Below are positions 7,646 through 14,498 of a stretch of 51,515 nt of DNA, one piece after another. Source of the DNA: a virus; IMG/VR virus record IMGVR_UViG_3300045999_011051, positions 1 to 51,515 of that record. One strand, written 5' to 3'. The first letter of the stretch is position 1. The number at the start of each line of letters is the position of its first letter. The translations under genes and the position numbers were made by a program. The notes below the pieces were generated by a model. That model saw nothing but the letters and a program-made list of their open reading frames with translations. It searched no databases and was not told where the DNA came from.

Positions 7646-8454
7646 GAGCCGCCTGCCTGGGTCGTCGGGGTGGCGGTGAACCCGGCCGGACGCCACACCT
7701 GGGCGGGGGCGGCGTCACCGAACACGGTGAGCACGGCGCGGGGCTTCGCGGCCGGTCGGCGCCGGGCCGGCACGCGTCGGACGGCGGGTTTGCGGATGCG
7801 GTTCTGGTTGAGGTGCGCGGCCCGGCAGGCGGCGTTGCAGTACTTGCGAGCGGCGAGCCGGCCGGGGGTGTCGTAGCGGCCGGGGACGATCGTGGTCCCG
7901 CACGCCCGGCAGTCGGGTGCGGCCGCGGCGCCGCGACGGCGCATCGCCTCCCCGGCGCACGTCCGGGAGCAGTGGATGCGGCGGGCGAACAGGGCGCGGG
8001 TCTGTCCGGTGTCGGCGCGGGTGTAGGTGCGGTCGCAGACGGGGCAGGTCTTGGCGGGGGGTGCGGTGGCCTCGAGGTCGGCGAGGTAGCAGGCGCGGGA
8101 GCAGAAGCGGTTCTTGGCGCGGCGGGTGGCTTCGCTGCGGGAGCGGCCGATGATGGGCTGGGCGCAGTGCCGGCAGTCGCGGCCGATGGGTTCGGGGTGC
8201 GCGGCGGTGGACTTCGCGGCGCCGTTGCAGGCCTGGGAGCAGTAGCGCGGTTGGCGCTTGAGGAAGCTGGAGGGGCGTTCGTGGCGGGTGGGGCCGAACG
8301 TGACCGAGCAGTGCTCGCACACGGCGGTGGGGCGGGGCTTCCGGTTGGTGGCGTCGTAGCAGGCGCGGCTGCAGTAGCGGCGCGCGGCGTGCTGGGTGTC
8401 GCTGTCGCGGGGCCGGCGTGGGATGGGTTGGGTGCAGTGCTCGCAGGTGGTCAT
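7642..8454 (-). CDS. Five-finger TRASH/MYM-type zinc protein
   Basis: A 270-residue protein built mostly of five tandem Cys4 modules, each C-x2-C-x(20-22)-C-x3-C, usually with an aromatic just before the third Cys (for example RYCSRAC, RFCSRAC, KYCNAAC). This spacing matches the TRASH/MYM-type finger, a fold used in metal sensing and in protein or nucleic-acid contacts. A basic tail of about 70 residues (RRVPARRRPAAKPR) follows. It sits between the LuxR-type HTH gene and another zinc protein, with 4-nt overlaps on both sides. DNA or RNA binding is likely from the charge but not shown. Confidence 0.7.
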   Translation of the reverse strand: MTTCEHCTQPIPRRPRDSDTQHAARRYCSRACYDATNRKPRPTAVCEHCSVTFGPTRHERPSSFLKRQPRYCSQACNGAAKSTAAHPEPIGRDCRHCAQPIIGRSRSEATRRAKNRFCSRACYLADLEATAPPAKTCPVCDRTYTRADTGQTRALFARRIHCSRTCAGEAMRRRGAAAAPDCRACGTTIVPGRYDTPGRLAARKYCNAACRAAHLNQNRIRKPAVRRVPARRRPAAKPRAVLTVFGDAAPAQVWRPAGFTATPTTQAGGS

Positions 8455-8762
8455 GCGGCGCCGCCGGTGTGGTCCGGGAGGAGTTCCGCGAGGACGGCGC
8501 CGGGTGCGAGGAGCCGGATGGGTGTGGCGTCGTGTGGGAGGGCGATGTGGCCTCGGGCGATGCCGATGGCGACGGCGTGGGCGCGGTCGCGGGCGCCGAT
8601 CTTGCTGCGCAGCCGCATGGTGTGGGCCTTGACGGTGTTCTCGCTGACGAACAGGGCGCGGCCGATCTGGGTGTTGGTGTAGCCCTCGGCCATGAGTCGC
8701 AGGACGGCGAGTTCGGGGCTGGTGAGGTCGAGGCCGGCGAGTTCGCTGTAGCGGGTGGGCAT
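8451..8762 (-). CDS. LuxR/GerE-type HTH protein
   Basis: A 103-residue protein with a GerE helix-turn-helix: LTSPELAVLRLMAEG, then TNTQIGRALFVSENTVKAH and LRSKIGARDRAHA. No receiver or sensor domain is present, so it is a stand-alone DNA-binding module. The ATG at 8762 shares one base with the stop of the Gp3-like gene (TGATG). It probably regulates phage transcription; lying inside the recombination operon, it may time late or early expression. That role is inference. Confidence 0.8.
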   Translation of the reverse strand: MPTRYSELAGLDLTSPELAVLRLMAEGYTNTQIGRALFVSENTVKAHTMRLRSKIGARDRAHAVAIGIARGHIALPHDATPIRLLAPGAVLAELLPDHTGGAA

Positions 8763-9898
8763 CACGCACCGGCCTTCGCGCGCTTGGCGAGCTCGACGGC
8801 GAACTTCCGGAACTGCGTCGCCGTGCCCTCCTCCACCGCGGCGTTGGCGAACGCGGTGAACGCCTCCTCGACCTGCGTGGTCGACCAGTCCTCCGGCGCG
8901 ACGGTCATGACGTGCGCCCACGCGGCGTCGGCGTCCCCACCGGAGGTGCCGGTGCCGGAGTCGAGGGTGATGTCGTCGGGGTTCGGCGACGTCTGCGGGC
9001 CCTCCCCCGCAGGCTGCTGCTCCGGCTGCTCGGCGGCCTTGAGCTCGGCGGCCCGCTCCTTCGCCACGTCCTCCAGGCCGGCCGTCTTGATGTCGGCCCA
9101 CATGGCCCGCAAGTCGTCGACGGTGTCGATCGCGGCGATCGCGGCGCGGACGCTGTCGACGTCGACCGACGGGGCGGCGGGCAGCGCCCGCTGGTCCTGC
9201 ACGCCCGGCCCGGCCGGGAGCGCGGCCCGCTGACCGCTGTCCAGCTGGGCGGCCGGGGCGCCACCACCGGCGAGGAGCTGCTGGGGCGTCATCGCGATGT
9301 CGATCGTCGGGACCATGAATCGGCGCGTCTCGCCGTCCCGCTTGATCACCCGCTCCTCTAGGCCCAGGTAGCCCTGGATGTAGTTCCCCGCCGAGGCCAG
9401 CAGCTCCGCCGCCATCGGGAGCTCGACTGCCGCGTAGTAGCCGTGGGTCTCCAGCCGGAACACCCCGATCCCCTCGACCTCACGCAGGACGACGTTGAGC
9501 CGGGTCGTCGGCTTGCACAGCCGGTTGCTCGGGTCCGGACCGCAGAGGCACGCCTTGTCCGACAGCAGCTCGCGGACGCCGTCGCAGCGGCGCGCGCACC
9601 CGCCCTTCGACCAGTGCTCCAGGTACTGCGAGATCGGCTGCGGCGGGACGAGGATCGGCAGCCGGGTCGCGTCGGTGAGGACCTCCCACCCGGCGGGGCC
9701 GCCGCCCTGGGGCTGCCACTCGGTGGCTGTGCCGCCGTACAGGGCGGCGACGCTCTCGATCAGTGGACGGGAGTGCGAGGTGACCCGGAACCGGTCGAGC
9801 TTCGCGGGACGAGTCTTCCCGCTGGCGGTGGGCTGGACCTGTCCGATGCGGATGCGGCCCAGCTCTCGGGCGCGCTTCTGGATGTCGAGGATGGGCAT
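8762..9898 (-). CDS. Recombination directionality factor-like protein (phiC31 Gp3 family)
   Basis: A 378-residue protein. Residues 1-215 carry signatures I associate with the Gp3-like family: LDIQKRARELGRIRIG, a KTRPAKLDRFRVTS segment, a Cys cluster (GGCARRCDG, ACLCG) and LETHGYYAAVELP. The C-terminal 150 residues are an Ala/Pro-rich linker and acidic helices. phiC31 Gp3 controls a serine integrase, but this phage has a tyrosine integrase, and the neighbours are an exonuclease and an HNH nuclease. A DNA-binding or annealing role in recombination is therefore at least as likely as excision control. Family fairly sure, role open. Confidence 0.7.
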   Translation of the reverse strand: MPILDIQKRARELGRIRIGQVQPTASGKTRPAKLDRFRVTSHSRPLIESVAALYGGTATEWQPQGGGPAGWEVLTDATRLPILVPPQPISQYLEHWSKGGCARRCDGVRELLSDKACLCGPDPSNRLCKPTTRLNVVLREVEGIGVFRLETHGYYAAVELPMAAELLASAGNYIQGYLGLEERVIKRDGETRRFMVPTIDIAMTPQQLLAGGGAPAAQLDSGQRAALPAGPGVQDQRALPAAPSVDVDSVRAAIAAIDTVDDLRAMWADIKTAGLEDVAKERAAELKAAEQPEQQPAGEGPQTSPNPDDITLDSGTGTSGGDADAAWAHVMTVAPEDWSTTQVEEAFTAFANAAVEEGTATQFRKFAVELAKRAKAGA

Positions 9899-9900
9899 GA

Positions 9901-10419
9901 TCAGTGGCTCCTCTTTGCGCGGAGGCGGTGCTCACGCTGGCGGTCGGCCTTGCACGCGCGGCACTGCCGGGCGCCGTGGCTGGTCAGGTAGGTGTTGGCC
10001 GTCGTCCAGGCGTGGCCGTGCGCGCAGTGGGTGCGCGGGTCGCGCAGCGCGCGCAGGGTGTTGACCTGCTGGGTCACCGCTTCGAGGTGATCCGGGTTGA
10101 AGCAAGACCTGTTGCCGCACAGGTGGTCGAGCACCAATCCGGCCGGGATCGGTCGGCGGCAGTGCTCGTAGACGGCGCGGTGGACGTAGACCTTGCGGCC
10201 AGCGAGCGAGATCTGGCCGTAGCCGGCGCCGTTCGTTGCCCCGCAGAAGATCCAGCACGTTCCCCACGTGGTGCTGTTGAGCAGGGCCCGGGACACGACG
10301 TCGAGCGACGAGCTGACCGGGTGGCCGCCTGCGTCACGGGTCATCGGCGCGTTGTGGGCGACTTCCCGGCCCGGCATCTCGATGTCGGCGCAGAGCAGCA
10401 GCTCGGGCTGGGGCGTCAC
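9901..10419 (-). CDS. HNH endonuclease
   Basis: A 172-residue protein with an HNH core: VHRAVYEHCRRPIP, then LVLDHLCGNRSCFNPDHLE (Asp-His near 98-99, second His near 111), followed by zinc-type Cys pairs (HCAHGH, CRAC) and a basic tail. The GTG at 10419 overlaps the exonuclease stop by four bases, and two bases separate its stop from the Gp3-like gene. Free-standing HNH enzymes are often mobile in phage genomes, so this may be an insertion between exonuclease and recombination partner. The core is locally less GC-rich. Confidence 0.85.
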   Translation of the reverse strand: MTPQPELLLCADIEMPGREVAHNAPMTRDAGGHPVSSSLDVVSRALLNSTTWGTCWIFCGATNGAGYGQISLAGRKVYVHRAVYEHCRRPIPAGLVLDHLCGNRSCFNPDHLEAVTQQVNTLRALRDPRTHCAHGHAWTTANTYLTSHGARQCRACKADRQREHRLRAKRSH

Positions 10420-11249
10420 GCGGCCGCCTTCCCTTCGGCCGGCGCGGGCTTGAGGTCCCAGACGGTCACGGCGCGCTTGGCGGGCCGCTTCGTCCAGCTC
10501 AGGGTCACGTCGCGGGCTGCGAGGAACGCCGCGTAGACCTCGTCGCTGGTGTCGATCTGGTAGACGCGGTAGCCGCCGGTCTTGGCGTGCACGTCCGGGC
10601 GGATGTGGACGACGACGCCGCCGTCGGTGGCCGGCGGGGTGATCTCGGTGCCGTCGCGGAGCCAGCCGACGGTCGCGCGCCGGTAGGCGGCGAGCTGGAG
10701 CGCGGCCTCGTCGTAGACCTTCTTCCCGGTCTTCCAGTCCCCGGTGAGGAGCGCGGGGCCGCGGCGGGGCAGGCGGAGGCTGGTGTCGAGCTTCCCGGCC
10801 CACTGGTCGTCGGGGTTGGAGACGACGAGCTCGGCGGCCTCGAACTCGGGCTGTTCGTCGTCGAGGAACTGCTGGAAGGCCCGGAAGAACGGGGCCTGCT
10901 CCTCGGTCGGCTTCGGCATTGGGGCGCCGAGGACGCGCGCCTCGTAGACGTCGTGCAGTGCGGAGCCGAGGTCGGCGGCGGTGTCGCGCTTGCGTTCGGC
11001 GGCGCGGCGGAGCCACTGGTAGGCGTCCTCGCGGGCGGTCTCCCCGCGGAGGCGGGCGAGGCGGGGGACGGACTCCATGGCGCAGCGGGCGACCTCGATG
11101 GCGGCCCAGTGGACGAGGCCGGGCTTGGGGACGCCGCCTTCGATGAGGGTGGTGACGGAGTAGAAGTCGCCGTAGGGGGTGGAGTAGATGCCCTTGTCGT
11201 TGCGCATGGGCGCGTGGGTGAGGGGGGCGGGCTGTTCGAGGGTGGTCAT
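10416..11249 (-). CDS. RecB/Cas4-like PD-(D/E)XK exonuclease
   Basis: A 277-residue nuclease. Motifs of the RecB/Cas4 family appear in order: GSALHDVYE (His about 99), AGKLD (Asp about 155), TGDWKTGK (Asp about 171, Lys about 173) and the EAALQLAAY helix (Gln about 185, Tyr about 189). Phage enzymes of this type resect DNA ends for single-strand annealing; here it would pair with the downstream Gp3-like protein. The ATG at 11249 overlaps the previous stop by four bases. A later Met (MRNDKGIYS, residue 15) is an alternative start. Confidence 0.85.
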   Translation of the reverse strand: MTTLEQPAPLTHAPMRNDKGIYSTPYGDFYSVTTLIEGGVPKPGLVHWAAIEVARCAMESVPRLARLRGETAREDAYQWLRRAAERKRDTAADLGSALHDVYEARVLGAPMPKPTEEQAPFFRAFQQFLDDEQPEFEAAELVVSNPDDQWAGKLDTSLRLPRRGPALLTGDWKTGKKVYDEAALQLAAYRRATVGWLRDGTEITPPATDGGVVVHIRPDVHAKTGGYRVYQIDTSDEVYAAFLAARDVTLSWTKRPAKRAVTVWDLKPAPAEGKAAA

Positions 11250-11560
11250 CGGGTGCCTCCGGGGCGGCGTTGGTCGTCGGCGACAGAAGTGGCGGCCCAC
11301 GCCCCGGCGAGCGCGGCGGCGAGCGCGGCGCAGGCCAGGGCGAGGGCGGCTCGCGGGCCGGTCACGGGGTGGCCGCCGGGTCGATGGCCGCCGGGACGCA
11401 CGACGGGTGGTAGACCGTCGGCGACGGTCGAGTAGCCGACCTCGACGACGTGGCCGGGTGGGTCGTGGCGCTCGTACTGGCGGACGACGGTGAGGTGCCG
11501 GGTGGTGGCGTCCACGGTCTGGCCGCAGCCGTTGCAGGGCATGTCGAGGTCGGACGCCAT
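11246..11560 (-). CDS. Small Cys-motif protein with C-terminal membrane segment
   Basis: A 104-residue protein starting MASDLDMPCNGCGQ, a CxxC-type metal site. A central His/Gly/Pro-rich stretch leads to one hydrophobic segment of about 20 residues (ALALACAALAAALAGAWAA) and a short tail. A membrane protein is unexpected inside a DNA-metabolism operon. The start shares one base with the upstream DnaQ-like stop and the stop overlaps the exonuclease start by four bases. No function recognised. Confidence 0.6.
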   Translation of the reverse strand: MASDLDMPCNGCGQTVDATTRHLTVVRQYERHDPPGHVVEVGYSTVADGLPPVVRPGGHRPGGHPVTGPRAALALACAALAAALAGAWAATSVADDQRRPGGTR

Positions 11561-12378
11561 CAGGACGCACCCCGCATCGGCCACTCGCGGGACACGTCGT
11601 CGTCCTTGCCCTGCTTGCGCAGGTACGCGCCGAACCCCTCGGCCCAGGTGCGGTGCTTCTCGGCCTGCCACGACTGCAGCTCGTCGAGCGGCATCTGCCC
11701 GATGTCGGGGTAGCGGCGGGCGATCTTCCACGCGATCCGGCACGCGGCCAGCGCGTCGGCGTCGGAGGCGTGCGCGTCCTCCTCGGACAGCTCGATGCCG
11801 TACACCTGCGCGGCGGCGGTCAGGGTGCGCTTCCCCTTGCGGTACCGGTCGACGCCGCGGTCGAGGACGATCGTGTCGATGACCGGGCCGGTCACAGTGA
11901 ACGGGAACGCCATGCCGACGCGGCCGCACTCGGCGGCCAGGACGGTGAGGTCGTAGGACACGTTGTGGCCCACGACCGGGATGCCGGCCTTCCACTCCAG
12001 CTCCAGGGCGACGCGGACCTCGTCGACGACCTGGGCGTGTGGGCGTCCGTGCTGGCGGGCGTGCTCGGTGGTGATGCCGTGGACGGCGGCCGCACCGTCG
12101 GGGATGTCGTCGCCGTCGACGTCGGACAGCCAGTTGGTGACGACCTTGGGGGTGCCGGGGCGGATGCGGACCGTGGTGGCGGTGACGATGCGCGCGGTGA
12201 GGGGGTCGGGGCCGGTGGTTTCGAGGTCCCAGCCGCACATGGGGCCGTCGGACCAGCTGGGGCGGGGCGTCTTGCCGTCGTCGTCGCGGCAGGTGCAGCC
12301 GGTGGTGACGTCGGCGCCGCGCCACACCGGGCAGCGTGCGTCGTGGTCGAGGCGGGGCTCGACAGCATCCGCGGTCAC
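11560..12378 (-). CDS. DnaQ-like DEDDh 3'-5' exonuclease
   Basis: A 272-residue exonuclease. Exo I is WDLETTG (Asp 51, Glu 53), Exo II is VGHNVSYDL (Asp about 143) and Exo III is HASDADA (His about 203, Asp about 208): the complete DEDDh set. A preceding Cys cluster (RCPVWR, GCTC, MCGWD) may bind metal. Enzymes like this proofread or trim DNA 3' ends. The GTG at 12378 overlaps the previous stop by four bases. No polymerase lies in the window, so host polymerase or repair use is likely. Confidence 0.85.
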   Translation of the reverse strand: MTADAVEPRLDHDARCPVWRGADVTTGCTCRDDDGKTPRPSWSDGPMCGWDLETTGPDPLTARIVTATTVRIRPGTPKVVTNWLSDVDGDDIPDGAAAVHGITTEHARQHGRPHAQVVDEVRVALELEWKAGIPVVGHNVSYDLTVLAAECGRVGMAFPFTVTGPVIDTIVLDRGVDRYRKGKRTLTAAAQVYGIELSEEDAHASDADALAACRIAWKIARRYPDIGQMPLDELQSWQAEKHRTWAEGFGAYLRKQGKDDDVSREWPMRGAS

Positions 12379-12683
12379 GACGCCTTCCTCTCGGTCACGG
12401 CGAGCTCGTCGCGCCACTCGCGGGCGGTGGCCAGCTCGTCGACGTACTTCCACGGCTTGCGCACGGCCTCGGCCAGGTCACCGGCCTCGAACTCGCCGGG
12501 CCCGGCCATCCACTCGGTGAGCAGGATCAGGTCGTCGTGGCTGGTCGGCTCGGACAGCAGCTGCACGGCGGGCGGCTGGTCGGTGTCGTCGACGTCGCGG
12601 CCGCAGGACGGCTCGTGGAGGTGGTCCCAGGTGCCGCAGGTGCAGTGACCGACCTCGCGGCCCGGGTAGCTGTCGGCGCTCAT
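12375..12683 (-). CDS. Hypothetical protein with N-terminal Cys/His motif
   Basis: A 102-residue acidic protein starting MSADSYPGREVGHC. The Cys/His spacing HCTCGTWDHLHEPSCG suggests a small zinc site; the rest is helical (LILLTEWMAG, DLAEAVRKPWKYV). It overlaps both neighbours by four bases. The MSAD start resembles other genes near 16-18 kb. Confidence 0.6.
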   Translation of the reverse strand: MSADSYPGREVGHCTCGTWDHLHEPSCGRDVDDTDQPPAVQLLSEPTSHDDLILLTEWMAGPGEFEAGDLAEAVRKPWKYVDELATAREWRDELAVTERKAS

Positions 12684-12976
12684 CGGACCGGCACCCCCCG
12701 GTACGGGAAGTACGCGGACGGGCCGGGCAGCGGCGGCAAGAACCTGGGGCCGCTGTCGGTGACGTCGGTCCACAGCCGCTCGTCCCGCTCGGCGTCGCCG
12801 GGGCTGCGGTGCTGGTTCGCGATCGGCGCGGCGGTCGCGGCGGCGAGCGCGAGGGTGGCGTGCACCGCCGCGAGGGCGGTGGCGGCGTCGGCGTCGGCGG
12901 GCCGGTCGGCGGCCCGGTGCTTGACGGCCTGGTCGAGGAGGTCCTCGGCGGTGCCGTAGTGGTGGGGTCCGTTCAT
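12680..12976 (-). CDS. Hypothetical Ala-rich helical protein
   Basis: A 98-residue protein starting MNGPHHYGTAEDLL. An alanine-rich helix (ATALAAVHATLALAAATAA) could be a weak membrane segment or a soluble helix; a Pro-rich tail (FLPPLPGPSAYFPYRG) follows. Four-base overlaps link it to the WhiB-like gene upstream and the Cys-motif gene downstream. Function unknown. Confidence 0.6.
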   Translation of the reverse strand: MNGPHHYGTAEDLLDQAVKHRAADRPADADAATALAAVHATLALAAATAAPIANQHRSPGDAERDERLWTDVTDSGPRFLPPLPGPSAYFPYRGVPVR

Positions 12977-13269
12977 GCGCGCTTGGCCTCCTTGAGGCTG
13001 GTGAGCGGGGTGAGGAGGTCGATGGAGGTGGTGGAGCCGCGGCCGTCGTCGACGCGGAGCAGGCCGCCCCACAGGCCGGTGTTGTGCTGCTGGCCGAGGG
13101 CGCGGCACTGGCGGCGGAGCGGGCAGGGGCCGCAGTGGGTGCGGGCGGTGCGGGCGGCGGCGCGGAGCTGGGCGACGGTGGCGACGAGCGGAAAGAACAG
13201 CTCTGCGTCGACGGTCTGGCAGGCGAGGGGCTGGTCGGTGTCGGCGGGCGGGTCAGCGAGCGCGGTCAT
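12973..13269 (-). CDS. WhiB-family iron-sulfur regulator
   Basis: A 98-residue WhiB-like protein. Cys 17, 46, 49 and 55 (CGPC, RRQC) are placed as in the [4Fe-4S]-binding set, followed by the GLWGG turn (65-69) that contacts the sigma factor in this actinobacteria-specific family. The basic C-terminal end (KEAKRA) is short. Phage WhiB proteins can interfere with host WhiB regulation or superinfection; which applies is not visible. It is the second gene of the replication operon, so it is expressed early. Confidence 0.9.
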   Translation of the reverse strand: MTALADPPADTDQPLACQTVDAELFFPLVATVAQLRAAARTARTHCGPCPLRRQCRALGQQHNTGLWGGLLRVDDGRGSTTSIDLLTPLTSLKEAKRA

Positions 13270-13643
13270 GCCGCGACCGCCTTCTCGTCGACGGCCGCCC
13301 GCTGCTCGACGACGTTCCGCTGGTTCTCACGCCGCGCGCGGGTCTGCGCCCGGTAGTGATCCCGGTAGTGATCCAGGGACTCACCGGTCCACGAGTCCTC
13401 CACCGTCCACCCGGCGGTCAGCGCGGCCGGCCGCACCTCGAACCGCAGGGCGTCGACGGCGGCGAGCGCGTCGAACAGGCCCCGCAGGTAGTCGCCGGTG
13501 GCGAACGGGTCACCGAGGGCGGCCATCTTCGACGCGGTCGTGATCTGTGCGGCGATCGCGTCGTGCGCGGGCCGCACAAGGGTGTTGTTGCTGGTGGTGG
13601 CGGTACCCGGCTGTGTCGCGGGGTCGCCGTAGAATGAAGTCAC
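13266..13643 (-). CDS. Hypothetical first gene of replication operon
   Basis: A 125-residue protein with no recognised domain: a Thr-rich start, a middle with DYLRGLFDALAAVDAL, and an Arg/Gln-rich C-terminal helix (RAQTRARRENQRNV). A GTG start at 13643 is preceded by AGGAAGG at good distance, one of the clearer ribosome binding sites here. The leftward operon promoter must lie in the adjacent 205-bp gap. Confidence 0.65.
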   Translation of the reverse strand: MTSFYGDPATQPGTATTSNNTLVRPAHDAIAAQITTASKMAALGDPFATGDYLRGLFDALAAVDALRFEVRPAALTAGWTVEDSWTGESLDHYRDHYRAQTRARRENQRNVVEQRAAVDEKAVAA

Positions 13644-13848
13644 TGGTCGCCTTCCTGGCAGTTGAGCGGTCGGTGCGGTGGGGTCCCGCGGCCCGTCTGG
13701 AGTTGGCGCTCCGGGCGGGCCCGACCTGTGTCCGGCGAGACCTACGGTACCAAAGTTTCGGGTTTTGTCGTATAGCTGCGTCGGGTTTGTTCGCAGAGTT
13801 CTACCACCGGCACGAGCCGTCGCCGAGGGCTACGCGGCGAACGGCAGG
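13644..13848. promoter_or_regulatory. Promoter/operator region of the replication operon
   Basis: 205 bp without a gene, relatively AT-rich around 13750-13800. It holds the 17-mer TTTCGGGTTTTGTCGTA at 13756-13772, which recurs in close form at both sides of the immunity region (18881-18897 in the opposite sense; 18974-18990). A looser copy (TCGGGTTTGTTCGCA) follows near 13781. A phage repressor operator controlling the leftward operon is the likely reading. Confidence 0.55.
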
Positions 13849-14061
13849 TCAGGACCCGGCAGGCCGGCCACGGTCCGCGCGCCCGTCCGGGAACTCGGCG
13901 CGCAGATGCGCGATCGCCTCACCCAGCGCCGCGTGGAACCGGTCAGCGGCGGCCAGGTCGTCGGCGTTCAGGCGCTGCGCCGGGACCAGCAGGAACGGCC
14001 CCAACGTCGTGATCCCACCCGGCCACACGTGGGGCGGGGAGCAGCGCGACGGCTCGGTCAC
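13849..14061 (-). CDS. Small hypothetical protein
   Basis: A 70-residue protein starting VTEPSRCSPPHVW at a GTG that overlaps the previous stop by four bases. The C-terminal half is a helix (AADRFHAALGEAIAHLRAEF). It is the last gene of the early operon before the regulatory gap. No function recognised. Confidence 0.55.
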   Translation of the reverse strand: MTEPSRCSPPHVWPGGITTLGPFLLVPAQRLNADDLAAADRFHAALGEAIAHLRAEFPDGRADRGRPAGS

Positions 14062-14498
14062 GACGCTTCCGGCCGGTCGTAGAGGGCGGCGATGTCGGCG
14101 AACACGGCGTTCTCCATGGCCTCGGTGTTGCGGTCGGCGACCCCGATGGGTGCGACCCACGACCACCGCTCCACCGACGGGTGGTCCCCGGGCCGGCCTG
14201 GTGGCCGGACGACGTACCCGGCTCGGACGAGGGCGAGGAGGTGTCCGCGGACTTCGGTGGCGGTGAGGTGGGCGGACACGATGTGGCCGTCGGTGCCGAG
14301 GCATTGGCGGAGCCGGAAGCGGGGGTGGCGTTTCAGTGCGTGGTGGTCGCCGCGGCAGAGCGCCCCGGTGGGGTCGGTGAGGGTGCGGGTTTGGCCGGGG
14401 AGGCGTGCGGTGATGGCGGTGGTGTCGAGGGTGTCTTCGGCGTCGCGGAGGACGGCTTTGAGCATGTCCCGGATCGCGGTGTCGGCGGGGTGGGTCAC
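14058..14498 (-). CDS. Hypothetical protein, possible winged helix
   Basis: A 146-residue protein starting MTHPADTAIRDMLK. A segment TATEVRGHLLALVRAGYVVR resembles the recognition helix and wing of a winged-helix fold, and a Trp-containing strand (VERWSWVAP) follows. Four-base overlaps on both sides. DNA binding is only a possibility. Confidence 0.55.
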   Translation of the reverse strand: MTHPADTAIRDMLKAVLRDAEDTLDTTAITARLPGQTRTLTDPTGALCRGDHHALKRHPRFRLRQCLGTDGHIVSAHLTATEVRGHLLALVRAGYVVRPPGRPGDHPSVERWSWVAPIGVADRNTEAMENAVFADIAALYDRPEAS

